From: Actinomyces oris
GTDB lineage: Bacteria; Actinomycetota; Actinomycetes; Actinomycetales; Actinomycetaceae
Assembly (NCBI RefSeq): GCF_006546825.1
Contig: NZ_VICC01000007.1
Location: 62,001 to 126,000, forward strand
Direction: 5' to 3'
DNA length: 64,000 nucleotides
Part shown: positions 56,577 to 64,000 of the stretch, one piece after another
Numbering within the stretch: position 1 is the first letter of the stretch
Layout of the letters: every line of letters begins with the position of its first letter
Notes under the pieces: model-generated
Database searches by the model: none
What the model was told of the DNA's origin: nothing
Seen by the model: the letters and a program-made list of their open reading frames with translations, nothing else
Position numbers and translations under genes: made by a program

Positions 56577-56637
56577 CGGGGCTGCCGCGCGGCGCCGTCG
56601 GGCTGGGATCGCCTGCCAGTTCCGGGCTGCTCCGGCA

Positions 56638-56643
56638 TAGGCT
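56638..56643 (+). promoter_or_regulatory. -10 hexamer of the SCP2-like gene
   Basis: TAGGCT, 7 nt before ATG 56651; leaderless arrangement. Confidence 0.5.
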
Positions 56644-56650
56644 TCGCGCC

Positions 56651-57094
56651 ATGGCTGCAAGACGACGCATCGACCCCGACGCCGGCGCCCAGGCCCTGCG
56701 CCAGTGGGCCCAGGAGCAGGGCACGTCCGACGACGAACCGGCCGGAGCTGGGAGCGGTGCCGGCCCCGGCTCCGCCAGTCCCACCGACCGGGCCGCCCGA
56801 CGTCGGGTGACCGCCACCGCCGTGCGCTACACCCTCGAGGAGCTTGCCGCCTGCGCGCCCGGGCGCTCGGTCGAGGTGCGGGTCCCGCCCTTCGGCGTCA
56901 CCCAGGCCGTCGCCGGTACCGTCCACCGCCGGGGCACCCCGCCCAGCGTCGTCGAGACCGACGCCGTCACCTGGCTGGCCCTGGCCACCGGCCGACTCAC
57001 CTGGCAGGACGCCCTGGCCGACGGCACCCTGCACGCCTCCGGTGAGCGCTGCGACCTGTCCGCCTACCTGCCTCTGGTCCGGCTCCCCGGGTAG
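56651..57094 (+). CDS. Sterol carrier (SCP2)-like protein
   Basis: A 147-residue cytoplasmic protein matching the actinobacterial sterol-carrier family: YTLEELAACAPGRSVEVRVPPFG, then PSVVETDAVTWLALATGRLTWQDAL, ending with LSAYLPLVRLP. The fold binds hydrophobic small molecules or acts as a partner domain; no ligand can be named. An Ala/Gly/Ser stretch near residues 30-45 is a flexible insertion. The start is fixed by the -10 position. Confidence 0.82.
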   Translation: MAARRRIDPDAGAQALRQWAQEQGTSDDEPAGAGSGAGPGSASPTDRAARRRVTATAVRYTLEELAACAPGRSVEVRVPPFGVTQAVAGTVHRRGTPPSVVETDAVTWLALATGRLTWQDALADGTLHASGERCDLSAYLPLVRLPG

Positions 57095-57156
57095 ACATCA
57101 ACATTTTCTTCAAAATCGACCCGGAGCCGCGTCGATTCTGAAGTTTTGGTCGATGT
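57095..57156 (+). terminator. Imperfect long hairpin after the SCP2-like gene
   Basis: Two 26-nt arms pair over CTTCA-AATCGAC and its complement and again over ACATC/GATGT, interrupted by a TTTT/TTTT mismatch, with a 10-nt loop. It begins right after the stop codon and is unusually AT-rich for the region. Confidence 0.5.
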
Positions 57157-57364
57157 GTGGGGGTGGGCTGGGGGCTGCGCGCGCCTGTTGGTCACTGCCC
57201 CGAGGGCCGGCGCAGGTATGGCCGTCGCCGTGCTGCCGTAGCGCCGCCGCTCCGATTCTGACTGTCGCTTTGGAGCCGGGCCTGCTCCGCGGACTCGTTG
57301 GGGTCGGTCACCCCATGTCCTGAGGCGTCGCGGACTGTTGTGCCAACCGCGCAGAGGACGAAAG
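57157..57364. other. Intergenic, nothing recognised
   Basis: About 200 bases between the hairpin and the third-family element; no gene or clear signal. Confidence 0.4.
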
Positions 57365-57496
57365 TGTCACAAATGGCGACTTTTCAACGCGCGCTGTCGG
57401 GGCGGGCGTCAGGGCGCAAGGTCCTGACCAGCGTCAACGCGTTCTGACTGGTCGTCTGCGGAGCGCACTCGGTCCTAAAAGTCGCCGCTCGTGACA
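57365..57496. repeat. Dispersed 131-bp element, copy 2 (132 bp)
   Basis: Left end TGTCACAAATGGCGACTTTT; right end on the other strand TGTCACGAGCGGCGACTTTT. An inner CTGACCAGCGTCAACGCG aligns with CTGACCAGCGCAGATGCG of copy 1. Confidence 0.75.
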
Positions 57497-57554
57497 GATC
57501 GGGCCGATTCCGCCCCATCCGCCCGTTGGTTGCTGCACCAAGGGTCCGCGCCGG

Positions 57555-57560
57555 TAGGTT
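57555..57560 (+). promoter_or_regulatory. -10 hexamer of the RNB gene
   Basis: TAGGTT, 6 nt before ATG 57567; leaderless arrangement. Confidence 0.5.
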
Positions 57561-57566
57561 CATCCC

Positions 57567-59228
57567 ATGAGTCGCACGCGCCTGAGCACCTACACCGCCC
57601 CGCCCGCCGAGGTCGCCCGGACCTTGGACGCGTTGCGCGCGCACTACGAGGTCCCCACCGCCTTTCCGCCCGAGGCTCTCGTCGAGGCGGAGGCCGCCGC
57701 CGGCGCCTGGGCCCAGGACGGCCCCGCCCGTCTCCTGGCCGACGGCGCCCGCGACGCCCGCGACCTGGAGTTGGTCACCATCGACCCGCCCGGCTCCATG
57801 GACCTCGATCAGGCGGTGCTCCTGGAGCGCCTGCCCGCACAAGCGGACCATGCTGACCAGGCCGGCACGGCTGCTGGGGAGGTTGGGGATGCCCCCGAGC
57901 CCGCGGCCACCTACCGAGTCCACTACGCCATTGCCTCCCTGGCCACCTTCGTCACCCCCGGCGGCGCCCTGGACACCGAGCTGCGCAGCCGCGGCGAGAC
58001 CATCTACGCCCCCGATGCCGCCACGCCCCTGCACCCCGAGGTCCTCTCCCACGGCGCCGCCTCCCTGCTTCAGGACGCCGAGCGCCCGGCCTGCCTGTGG
58101 ACCATCGACCTCGACGAGCGCGGTGAGGTCGTCTTCGCCCGCGTCGAGAGGGCCCTCGTGCGCTCGCGGGCGCGCCTCAGCTACGCCCAGGTCCAGGCCG
58201 CCATCGACGGACAGGGCGCCCTGCCCCAGGAGGCGCCGGACGACCTGCCCGAGCTCCTGGCCGAGATCGGCCGCCTGCGCCTGGAGCGCGAGGCCGCCCG
58301 CGGCGGCATCAGCATGACCACGCCCGAGCAGGTCGTCGAGGTGACTGAGGCGACTGCGGTCACCGAGACGGAGGAGACGGCGGAGCCGGCCGTCCCCGAC
58401 GGACCGTCGAGCCCGGCCGGCTACCGGCTCGCCTACCGCGTGCCCGTGCCCGCCGAGCAGTACAACGCCCAGATCTCCCTGCTCACCGGCATGTGCGCCG
58501 CCCGGATCATGGTCGAGTGCGGCATCGGCATCCTGCGGACCCTGCCGCCGGCGCGCCCCGAGGACTACGCCCGCCTGCGGCGCGTCGCCGCGGCCCTGGG
58601 CATCGACTGGCCGGCCGCCCAGCCCTACCCCGAGCTCGTGCGCGGCCTGGACCACGCCATCCCCGCCCACGCGGCCTTCATGGAGCAGGCCATGTCCCTC
58701 TTCCGCGGATCGGGCTATCTCGCCTTCGGGGTGGGCGGGGTCGGGGTCCCCGCCGACGACGAGGCCGCCGACTCCGAGGAGGCCGTCCACTCCGCGATCG
58801 CCGCCCGCTACGCCCATGTCACCGCGCCGCTGCGCCGACTCGTGGACCGCTACGGCGAGGAGGTCTGCATCGCTGCCTGCGCCCAGGCGCCCGTGCCCGA
58901 GTGGGTCCTTGACGCCCTCCCCGACCTGCCCGGCGTCATGGAGCAGACCGGCAAGCGCGCCCGCGCCATCGGCCGCGGAGCCCTGACCGCCCTGGAGGCC
59001 CTGGTCCTGCGTGGACACGAGGGCGAGGTCTTCGACGGCGTCATCACCTCCGAGCGCGATGGTCGCGGCGAGCTCGTCCTGGCCGAACCCGCCGTCGTCA
59101 CCGAGATCCGCGCCGGTAAGAAGGCCTCCGACGGCGGCCTCCCGGTGGGGGAGCGCGTCCAGGTCCGCCTTTTTTCCGCCGACCCCGCCTCCGGCATCCG
59201 CTTCCAGCTCTTGCGAAACCGGCCCTGA
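57567..59228 (+). CDS. RNB-domain (RNase II family) ribonuclease
   Basis: A 553-residue exoribonuclease-type protein. The catalytic aspartates are in TIDPPGSMDLDQA (Asp73, Asp79, Asp81), followed by YRVHYAIASLATFV, GETIYAPDAATPLHPEVLSHGAASL and, later, YAHVTAPLRRLVDRYGEEVC, which places the RNA. It is shorter than RNase R: there is no cold-shock domain before and only a short beta-rich tail in place of S1. Such compact members are common in actinobacteria; target RNAs are unknown. An acidic insertion (VVEVTEATAVTETEETAE) lies mid-protein. Confidence 0.88.
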   Translation: MSRTRLSTYTAPPAEVARTLDALRAHYEVPTAFPPEALVEAEAAAGAWAQDGPARLLADGARDARDLELVTIDPPGSMDLDQAVLLERLPAQADHADQAGTAAGEVGDAPEPAATYRVHYAIASLATFVTPGGALDTELRSRGETIYAPDAATPLHPEVLSHGAASLLQDAERPACLWTIDLDERGEVVFARVERALVRSRARLSYAQVQAAIDGQGALPQEAPDDLPELLAEIGRLRLEREAARGGISMTTPEQVVEVTEATAVTETEETAEPAVPDGPSSPAGYRLAYRVPVPAEQYNAQISLLTGMCAARIMVECGIGILRTLPPARPEDYARLRRVAAALGIDWPAAQPYPELVRGLDHAIPAHAAFMEQAMSLFRGSGYLAFGVGGVGVPADDEAADSEEAVHSAIAARYAHVTAPLRRLVDRYGEEVCIAACAQAPVPEWVLDALPDLPGVMEQTGKRARAIGRGALTALEALVLRGHEGEVFDGVITSERDGRGELVLAEPAVVTEIRAGKKASDGGLPVGERVQVRLFSADPASGIRFQLLRNRP

Positions 59229-59277
59229 GACCGACCGGCTCCGGCGGCCGCAATGGTCAGACGGCGCCCGGGCGTGA

Positions 59278-59283
59278 CAGACT
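59278..59283 (+). promoter_or_regulatory. -10-like hexamer of purF
   Basis: CAGACT, 6 nt before GTG 59290; it favours this GTG over the one two codons upstream. Confidence 0.35.
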
Positions 59284-59289
59284 GTGCGT

Positions 59290-61155
59290 GTGCGCACCGG
59301 TGAGAACCCCACGCAGATCACCTCCGACCATCCCGACGGCGCCCGCCCCACACCGCGGGCTGACTCCTTCGAGCCCCTGGGGCGGACCAGCCGTCCGAGC
59401 CCGCCCGACCCGGCGGCCCCCGAGGCCCCCGGGGCTCCTGCGGCTCTCGCAGCGCCCGAGGCGCCCGCCGGCGTCCCGGGCCTGAGCGCCCTGCCCGACG
59501 ACCACTCCGACGAGCTCGAGCCCTCTCCACGCGAGGAGTGCGGTGTCTTCGGCGTCTGGGCCCCCGGCGAGGAGGTCTCCCGCCTGACCTACTTCGGCCT
59601 GTACGCCCTCCAGCACCGTGGCCAGGAGTCCGCCGGCATCGCCACCTCCAACGGCTCCCAGATCCTCGTCTACAAGGACCTCGGCCTGGTCTCCCAGGTC
59701 TTCGACGACCAGGCCCTGTCCAACCTCACCGGCCACATCGCCGTCGGCCACGTCCGCTACGCCACCCAGGGCGCCACCACCTGGGAGAACGCCCAGCCGA
59801 TGCTCGGCCCGGCGGCCGGCTCCACCCTCGCCCTGGCCCACAACGGCAACCTCACCAACACCCGTGAGCTCATGGACGCCGTACGCGCCACCTCCGGGGA
59901 GGACCTCAGCGGCGAGCTCGGCCGCGGCTCCTCCACCGACACCGCCGTCCTGGCCGCCCTGCTCAACCTCGTCTCCGAGCGTGGCGCCCTGGAGGGCTGG
60001 GACTCGGCCGCCGACATCCTCACCTCCGGCATCACCGACGACGCCGAACTCGACGCCGCCTACAGCGCACCGACCCCCCTGAGCGTCCACCAGGCCGCCC
60101 GGCGGGTCCTGCCCATGCTGCGCGGCGCCTTCTCCCTGGTCTTCATGGACGAGCGCACCCTCTACGCCGCCCGCGACCCCCACGGGGTGCGCCCCCTGGT
60201 GCTCGGGCGCCTGGGCAACGGGTGGGCCGTGGCCTCCGAGACCGCCGCCCTGGACATCGTCGGCGCCACCTTCGTGCGCGAGATCGAGCCCGGCGAGCTC
60301 ATCGAGATCGACGAGGACGGCGTGCGCTCCACCCGCTTCGCCACCGCCCGCCGGGCCGGCTGCGTCTTCGAGTACGTCTACCTGGCCCGCCCCGACACCC
60401 GCATCGCCGGGCGCAGCGTCATCACCTCGCGCAACGAGATGGGGGCGGCCCTGGCCCGTGAGCACCCGGTGGAGGCCGACCTCGTCATCGCCACGCCCGA
60501 GTCGGGCACCCCGGCCGCCATCGGCTACGCCCAGGCCTCCGGCATCCCCTACGGGCAGGGCCTGGTGAAGAACGCCTACGTGGGGCGCACCTTCATCCAG
60601 CCCACCCAGACCCTGCGCCAGCTCGGCATCCGTCTCAAGCTCAACCCCCTGCGCGAGGTCATCGAGGGCAAGCGACTCGTCGTCGTCGATGACTCCATCG
60701 TGCGCGGCAACACCCAGCGGGCCCTGGTGCGGATGCTGCGCGAGGCCGGCGCCGCCGAGGTTCACGTGCGCATCTCCTCCCCGCCGGTCATGTGGCCCTG
60801 CTTCTACGGCATCGACTTCGCAACCCGCGCCGAGCTCATCGCCACCGGCATGAGCGTGGAGGAGATCGGTCAGTCCATCGGCGCCGACTCCCTGGGCTTC
60901 CTGTCCGTGGAGGGCATGGTGGCCGCCAGCGGCCAGAAGGCCGAGGACCTGTGCCTGGCCTGCTTCACCGGCGACTACCCGATCCCGCCGCCCGTGCGCA
61001 GCCTGACGGGCGCCGCCATCCCGGTGCGCCGCGTCCCCACTGCCTACCGCGGTCGGCGCCGCGATCAGGCCGACGACGCCGGCCGCACCGTGCCGCCGGG
61101 CAGCATCACCCGCCCGGACCTGACCTCCGGCAGCCCCCTGGGTTCGACGACCTAG
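59290..61155 (+). CDS. purF: Amidophosphoribosyltransferase
   Basis: First step of purine synthesis: PRPP plus glutamine to phosphoribosylamine. The 621-residue protein has the catalytic N-terminal nucleophile of the mature enzyme at about Cys84 in REECGVFGVW, then LQHRGQESAGIA, the PRPP loop VVVDDSIVRGNTQ and four downstream cysteines including SVEGMVAAS/EDLCLACF, a pattern seen in Fe-S type PurF. The stretch before the cysteine is a Pro/Ala-rich extension of over 80 residues, far longer than usual propeptides. The last 45 residues are also variable. The following purM is 156 bases on. Confidence 0.95.
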   Translation: MRTGENPTQITSDHPDGARPTPRADSFEPLGRTSRPSPPDPAAPEAPGAPAALAAPEAPAGVPGLSALPDDHSDELEPSPREECGVFGVWAPGEEVSRLTYFGLYALQHRGQESAGIATSNGSQILVYKDLGLVSQVFDDQALSNLTGHIAVGHVRYATQGATTWENAQPMLGPAAGSTLALAHNGNLTNTRELMDAVRATSGEDLSGELGRGSSTDTAVLAALLNLVSERGALEGWDSAADILTSGITDDAELDAAYSAPTPLSVHQAARRVLPMLRGAFSLVFMDERTLYAARDPHGVRPLVLGRLGNGWAVASETAALDIVGATFVREIEPGELIEIDEDGVRSTRFATARRAGCVFEYVYLARPDTRIAGRSVITSRNEMGAALAREHPVEADLVIATPESGTPAAIGYAQASGIPYGQGLVKNAYVGRTFIQPTQTLRQLGIRLKLNPLREVIEGKRLVVVDDSIVRGNTQRALVRMLREAGAAEVHVRISSPPVMWPCFYGIDFATRAELIATGMSVEEIGQSIGADSLGFLSVEGMVAASGQKAEDLCLACFTGDYPIPPPVRSLTGAAIPVRRVPTAYRGRRRDQADDAGRTVPPGSITRPDLTSGSPLGSTT

Positions 61156-61311
61156 TCCGGGGCTCTCGGCGCCCGCATCGCGCCGGCCGATTGGCCCGGT
61201 CCGCCGGAGTCCTCCCGGTCCACCGTCGGCGATGCGTACCGGCCACCCGCTGCGCCCTCGCCCTTTCCGCCCGCCACCGCACCTTCGACCCGAGTCCACA
61301 AGGAGCCCCAC

Positions 61312-62466
61312 ATGACCCAGCAGCCCGAGCAGCCTGAGCAGCCCGCCCCCGCCATCACCTACGCCGACGCCGGTGTGGACACCGCCGCCGGGGACCGGGC
61401 CGTCGCGCTCATGAAGGACGCCGTGGCCTCCACCATGACCCCGGCCGTCGTCGGCGGCGTCGGGGGCTTCGCCGGGCTCGTGGACGTCTCCACCCTGCGC
61501 GACTACCGCCGCCCCCTACTGGCGACATCCACCGACGGCGTGGGCACCAAGGTCGCCATCGCCCAGGCCCTCGACATCCACGACACCATCGGCCAGGACC
61601 TGGTGGGCATGGTCGTCGACGACATCGTCGTGGTCGGGGCCCGGCCCCTGCTCATGACCGACTACATCGCCTGCGGGCACGTCGTCCCCGAGCGGATCGC
61701 CGACATCGTGCGCGGCATCGCCCAGGCCTGCGCCGCCATCGGCACCCCGCTGCTGGGCGGGGAGACCGCCGAGCACCCCGGCCTCATGGCCCCCGACGAG
61801 TACGACGTCGCCGGGGCCGCCACCGGCGTCGTCGAGGCCGACCGGATGCTCGGGGCTGAGAAGGTGCGCGCCGGCGACGTCCTGGTCGCCCTGGGTGCCT
61901 CCGGGCTGCACTCCAACGGCTACTCCCTGGTGCGCCGCGTCATCGAGCACGCCGGCTGGGGCCTGGAGCGCGAGGTCCCCGAGTTCGGCCGCACCCTGGG
62001 CCAGGAGCTGCTCGAGCCCACGCGCCTGTACACCCGCGTGTGCCTGGCCATGCTGGAGACCCTCTCCTCGCCGGCCGCCCCGGGGCCGATCCACGCCCTG
62101 TCCCACATCACCGGTGGGGGGCTGGCCGCCAATGTCGCTCGGGTCCTGCCGGACAGGCTCATCGCCGACGTCGACCGCTCCTCCTGGACGGTGCCGCCGG
62201 TCTTCTCCACCGTGCGCGAGCTCGGCTCGGTGCCGTGGGAGGACCTCGAGGGCACCCTCAACCTGGGCGTGGGAATGGTCGCCGTTGTCGAGCCGGGCGT
62301 GGTCGACGCCGTCCTGCGGGTCGCCGAGGGCTCTGAGATTCCCGCCTGGGTGCTGGGCGAGGTGCACGAGGCCGGGAAGTATGAGGCTCAGGGCCGGGTC
62401 GTCTCCGGCACGAAGGGCGTCGACGGGGGAGCGGTCGACATCCACGGCACCTACCGGACTGCCTGA
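61312..62466 (+). CDS. purM: AIR synthetase
   Basis: Closes the imidazole ring: FGAM plus ATP to AIR. A 384-residue protein with ITYADAGVDTAAGDRAV at the start, TSTDGVGTKVAIA, the metal site DLVGMVVDDIVVVGARPL, GGETAEHPGLM and HITGGGLAANVARVLP. It is longer than the usual 345 residues by a short lead and tail. ATG 61312 follows AAGGAG. A hairpin ends the purF-purM unit. Confidence 0.97.
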   Translation: MTQQPEQPEQPAPAITYADAGVDTAAGDRAVALMKDAVASTMTPAVVGGVGGFAGLVDVSTLRDYRRPLLATSTDGVGTKVAIAQALDIHDTIGQDLVGMVVDDIVVVGARPLLMTDYIACGHVVPERIADIVRGIAQACAAIGTPLLGGETAEHPGLMAPDEYDVAGAATGVVEADRMLGAEKVRAGDVLVALGASGLHSNGYSLVRRVIEHAGWGLEREVPEFGRTLGQELLEPTRLYTRVCLAMLETLSSPAAPGPIHALSHITGGGLAANVARVLPDRLIADVDRSSWTVPPVFSTVRELGSVPWEDLEGTLNLGVGMVAVVEPGVVDAVLRVAEGSEIPAWVLGEVHEAGKYEAQGRVVSGTKGVDGGAVDIHGTYRTA

Positions 62467-62471
62467 ACCGT

Positions 62472-62500
62472 GAACGCCCCGCTGGGCCAGCGGGGCGTTC
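62472..62500 (+). terminator. Hairpin terminator after purM
   Basis: GAACGCCCCGCTG and its perfect complement around a 3-nt loop, 5 bases after the stop. Confidence 0.8.
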
Positions 62501-62511
62501 GAGTCGTGAGG

Positions 62512-62643
62512 TGTCACGGATGGCGACTATTCACACCCCGCCGGGCCGGTTCTGGAGCAACGGGGCAGGGCAGCACCGCCCTGACCTGGGTCGATGCGAC
62601 ACAGGTGTTTCGGTTCGGGAGTGAAAAGTCGCCGAGAGTGACA
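62512..62643. repeat. Dispersed 131-bp element, copy 3 (132 bp)
   Basis: Left end TGTCACGGATGGCGACTATT; right end on the other strand TGTCACTCTCGGCGACTTTT. The inner CTGACC block is shifted by about 10 bases relative to the other copies. It lies between the purM and DUF3073 terminators. Confidence 0.72.
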
Positions 62644-62691
62644 CGGATGGCCGCCCGGCGGCCTCGACGTGCGCGTTCGTAGGCGCGAGGA

Positions 62692-62720
62692 AGGGCCGGC
62701 AGGTGCATTCCTCCGGCCCT
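62692..62720 (-). terminator. Hairpin terminator after the DUF3073 gene
   Basis: AGGGCCGG pairs with CCGGCCCT, extended by AGG/CCT beyond one mismatch, 12 bases beyond the minus-strand stop. Confidence 0.6.
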
Positions 62721-62732
62721 CACTGGGGTGGG

Positions 62733-62936
62733 CTACTTGCCGCCCTCGTCCCAGTCATCGTCGTCAACGGCATACTTGGCGGCCAGTTCCTCGTAGTCGA
62801 TCTCGTCGTCAGGCTCGGATCCCGAGGACGCTGAGACGAGCTCCCGCTCCAGAGCCTTGTAATCAGTCTCCGGGCTGAAGTACTTGAGCTTACGGGCAAC
62901 CTTGGTTGCCTTGGCCTTCTGACGGCCGCGCCCCAT
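62733..62936 (-). CDS. DUF3073 small protein
   Basis: A 67-residue protein conserved across actinobacteria: GRGRQKAKATKVARKLKYFSP at the start, then a strongly acidic second half ending DDDDWDEGG. The basic head and acidic tail suggest a nucleic-acid or ribosome-associated role, but none is established. ATG 62936 is chosen for GGAGGGGG 6 nt upstream and the conserved N-terminus. Confidence 0.9.
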   Translation of the reverse strand: MGRGRQKAKATKVARKLKYFSPETDYKALERELVSASSGSEPDDEIDYEELAAKYAVDDDDWDEGGK

Positions 62937-63376
62937 AGGCTCGACCCCCTCCAACGTGTCACGGCGCGCACGTGGGCGCGCTCTTCCTGGTCAAATATGT
63001 CGTGGGGCAACCGTACAACGTCAACGGTCACGAGCACCATTCAGACACCGGGGGAGAGTCGTGGTGACGCACACCCCACATGTTGAACACGAGGTCCAAG
63101 AACCCCATAGGGATTGCCCAGAGGGTCTTCGGTAGGCCCTCAGTGGGCCTGCGGATGCTGCCCAATATCGGCCCGACGTTCCTTCAGAGAGGCGGGGATT
63201 CTCGAGGTTGCGGGGCTGCTGGCTCGGGGACTCCTGGGAACGGGAAGGGAGGCTGCCTGGTGAGTCGGGGCAGGCACTTCGCCGGGGGCGTACGCGGAGA
63301 GCCTGACATGTGCGGGGGTGGCGCCCGCGAGAGGACCGTGTGCCGATGCGACGGAGGGGTTCCCGAGAGGTTGTGC
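62937..63376. other. Intergenic, DUF3073 promoter side
   Basis: No gene seen in about 440 bases. TTGACG on the minus strand (63019-63024) with ACATAT or CATATT 18-19 nt on may be the DUF3073 promoter. An open plus-strand frame from 63080 runs across the helicase gene and is its shadow. Confidence 0.4.
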
Positions 63377-64000
63377 CTACGGCGCGAGGGCGGTGATGAG
63401 AGGGCTGGCCTCGCCGCTCCAGGAGATGGCGAGCTGGTCCCGGGCGCGGGTCGCGGCCACGTACAGCAAGGAACGCTCCCGCAGGAGGGCATCGTCGCGG
63501 TCCGCATCGGAGTACTGCTGGTCCCGCAGCGGCCGAGGGATCGCGTTCTTCGAGACGTCGAAGAGCAGTACCTTGCGGAACTCCAGCCCCTTGGCACGGT
63601 GCATCGTCATGACCACGGGCCTTCCCCGCCCCGCTGCCTCACGGTCCACGGCGCGCACCTCTACCCCGTGCTGCGCCAGACCATTGACGACGGCGTCGCG
63701 CTGGTAGCGGTCGCGCACGAGGATGGCGATTGTCTCCGGGGCACTGTCCTCACTGTCTCGATCCTGCTCCAACCACACTGTCAGCAGCTCGGCGGCTTTA
63801 CTCAGCTCGTCGGCGCGGTCGGTGGCGCGCAGCAGCAGTGGCTCGGGCCCGGAGCGCGGTGAGACGTAGTGGTGCTCCTCTGCCTGCCCCTCCATGTCTT
63901 CATAGGTGCCGGCATCGAGGATCCCGAAGGCGACATCGAGGTTCTGACGGGTGGTGCGGTAGTTGCGCGTCAGTCGCCGCGACCTCCCGCGCACCTGGAT
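63377..64000 (-). CDS. UvrD/Rep-family helicase, C-terminal part
   Basis: The gene enters from beyond the window end; 207 C-terminal residues are present. Superfamily 1 motifs IV (LTRNYRTTR), V (MTMHRAKGLEF) and VI (LLYVAATRARDQL) are in order, so it is an ATP-driven 3'-5' DNA helicase or translocase of the UvrD type. The ATPase Walker motifs would lie in the missing part. The short C-terminus after motif VI ends ITALAP without a nuclease domain. Confidence 0.88.
   Translation of the reverse strand: MQVRGRSRRLTRNYRTTRQNLDVAFGILDAGTYEDMEGQAEEHHYVSPRSGPEPLLLRATDRADELSKAAELLTVWLEQDRDSEDSAPETIAILVRDRYQRDAVVNGLAQHGVEVRAVDREAAGRGRPVVMTMHRAKGLEFRKVLLFDVSKNAIPRPLRDQQYSDADRDDALLRERSLLYVAATRARDQLAISWSGEASPLITALAP

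Noticed and set aside
63080-63862. Plus-strand open frame of 260 codons
   Set aside because: Antisense to the UvrD-like helicase, whose motifs IV-VI are intact on the other strand.

Overview
The window is high-GC actinobacterial chromosome, most likely an oral Actinomyces (A. oris/naeslundii type); this is an inference. The supporting signs are very GC-rich third codon positions, GTP-dependent PEP carboxykinase, a DUF3073 protein, a cell-wall protein with an LAxTG-type sorting signal, and many apparently leaderless genes whose start codon lies 6-7 nt after a TAnnnT -10 hexamer. No rRNA, tRNA, CRISPR array or intact insertion sequence was seen.

Layout. 1-3.8 kb: end of a short-chain dehydrogenase, thiol peroxidase, pyrE, a SpoU/TrmH RNA methyltransferase and class II fructose-bisphosphate aldolase. 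4.1-8.2 kb: a sugar ABC importer (Tat-type lipoprotein, two permeases, a DUF624 membrane protein, no ATPase). 8.3-17.1 kb: seven paralogous minus-strand genes for LppM-like secreted or lipidated proteins, most with one C-terminal membrane helix and a disordered Pro/Gln/Tyr-rich tail; purA interrupts the array on the other strand. 17.4-19.2 kb: pckG. 19.4-22.6 kb: a lower-GC island with two paralogous membrane proteins and a third small membrane protein. 22.7-25.8 kb: a VapBC toxin-antitoxin pair and a large TerD-domain protein. 26-37.4 kb: purine genes purD, purC, purS, purQ and purL, with two membrane proteins translationally coupled to purC, a TfoX-N protein, a trehalose synthase-like glycosyltransferase and a cluster of DnaA boxes. 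37.5-48.7 kb: small proteins, a 14-repeat WD40 protein, phosphatidylcholine synthase, an epimerase, a methyltransferase and NADP-glutamate dehydrogenase. 49-56.1 kb: a sortase-anchored 5'-nucleotidase and the fructose operon (DeoR regulator, 1-phosphofructokinase, PTS IIABC). 56.6-64 kb: an SCP2-like protein, an RNB-domain nuclease, purF, purM, DUF3073 and the C-terminal end of a UvrD-like helicase.

The purine genes (purA, D, C, S, Q, L, F, M) supply most of the route from PRPP to IMP and the first step to AMP; pyrE adds UMP synthesis. Aldolase, PEP carboxykinase, the ABC importer and the fructose PTS connect sugar uptake to central carbon flow.

Most worth a second look: (i) the seven-gene LppM-like array; (ii) three families of short palindromic intergenic elements (about 131, 147 and 113 bp) with two or three copies each; (iii) the leaderless-start pattern; (iv) the DnaA-box cluster between purQ and purL; (v) the low-GC paralogue pair with an internally duplicated two-helix plus PH-like module.
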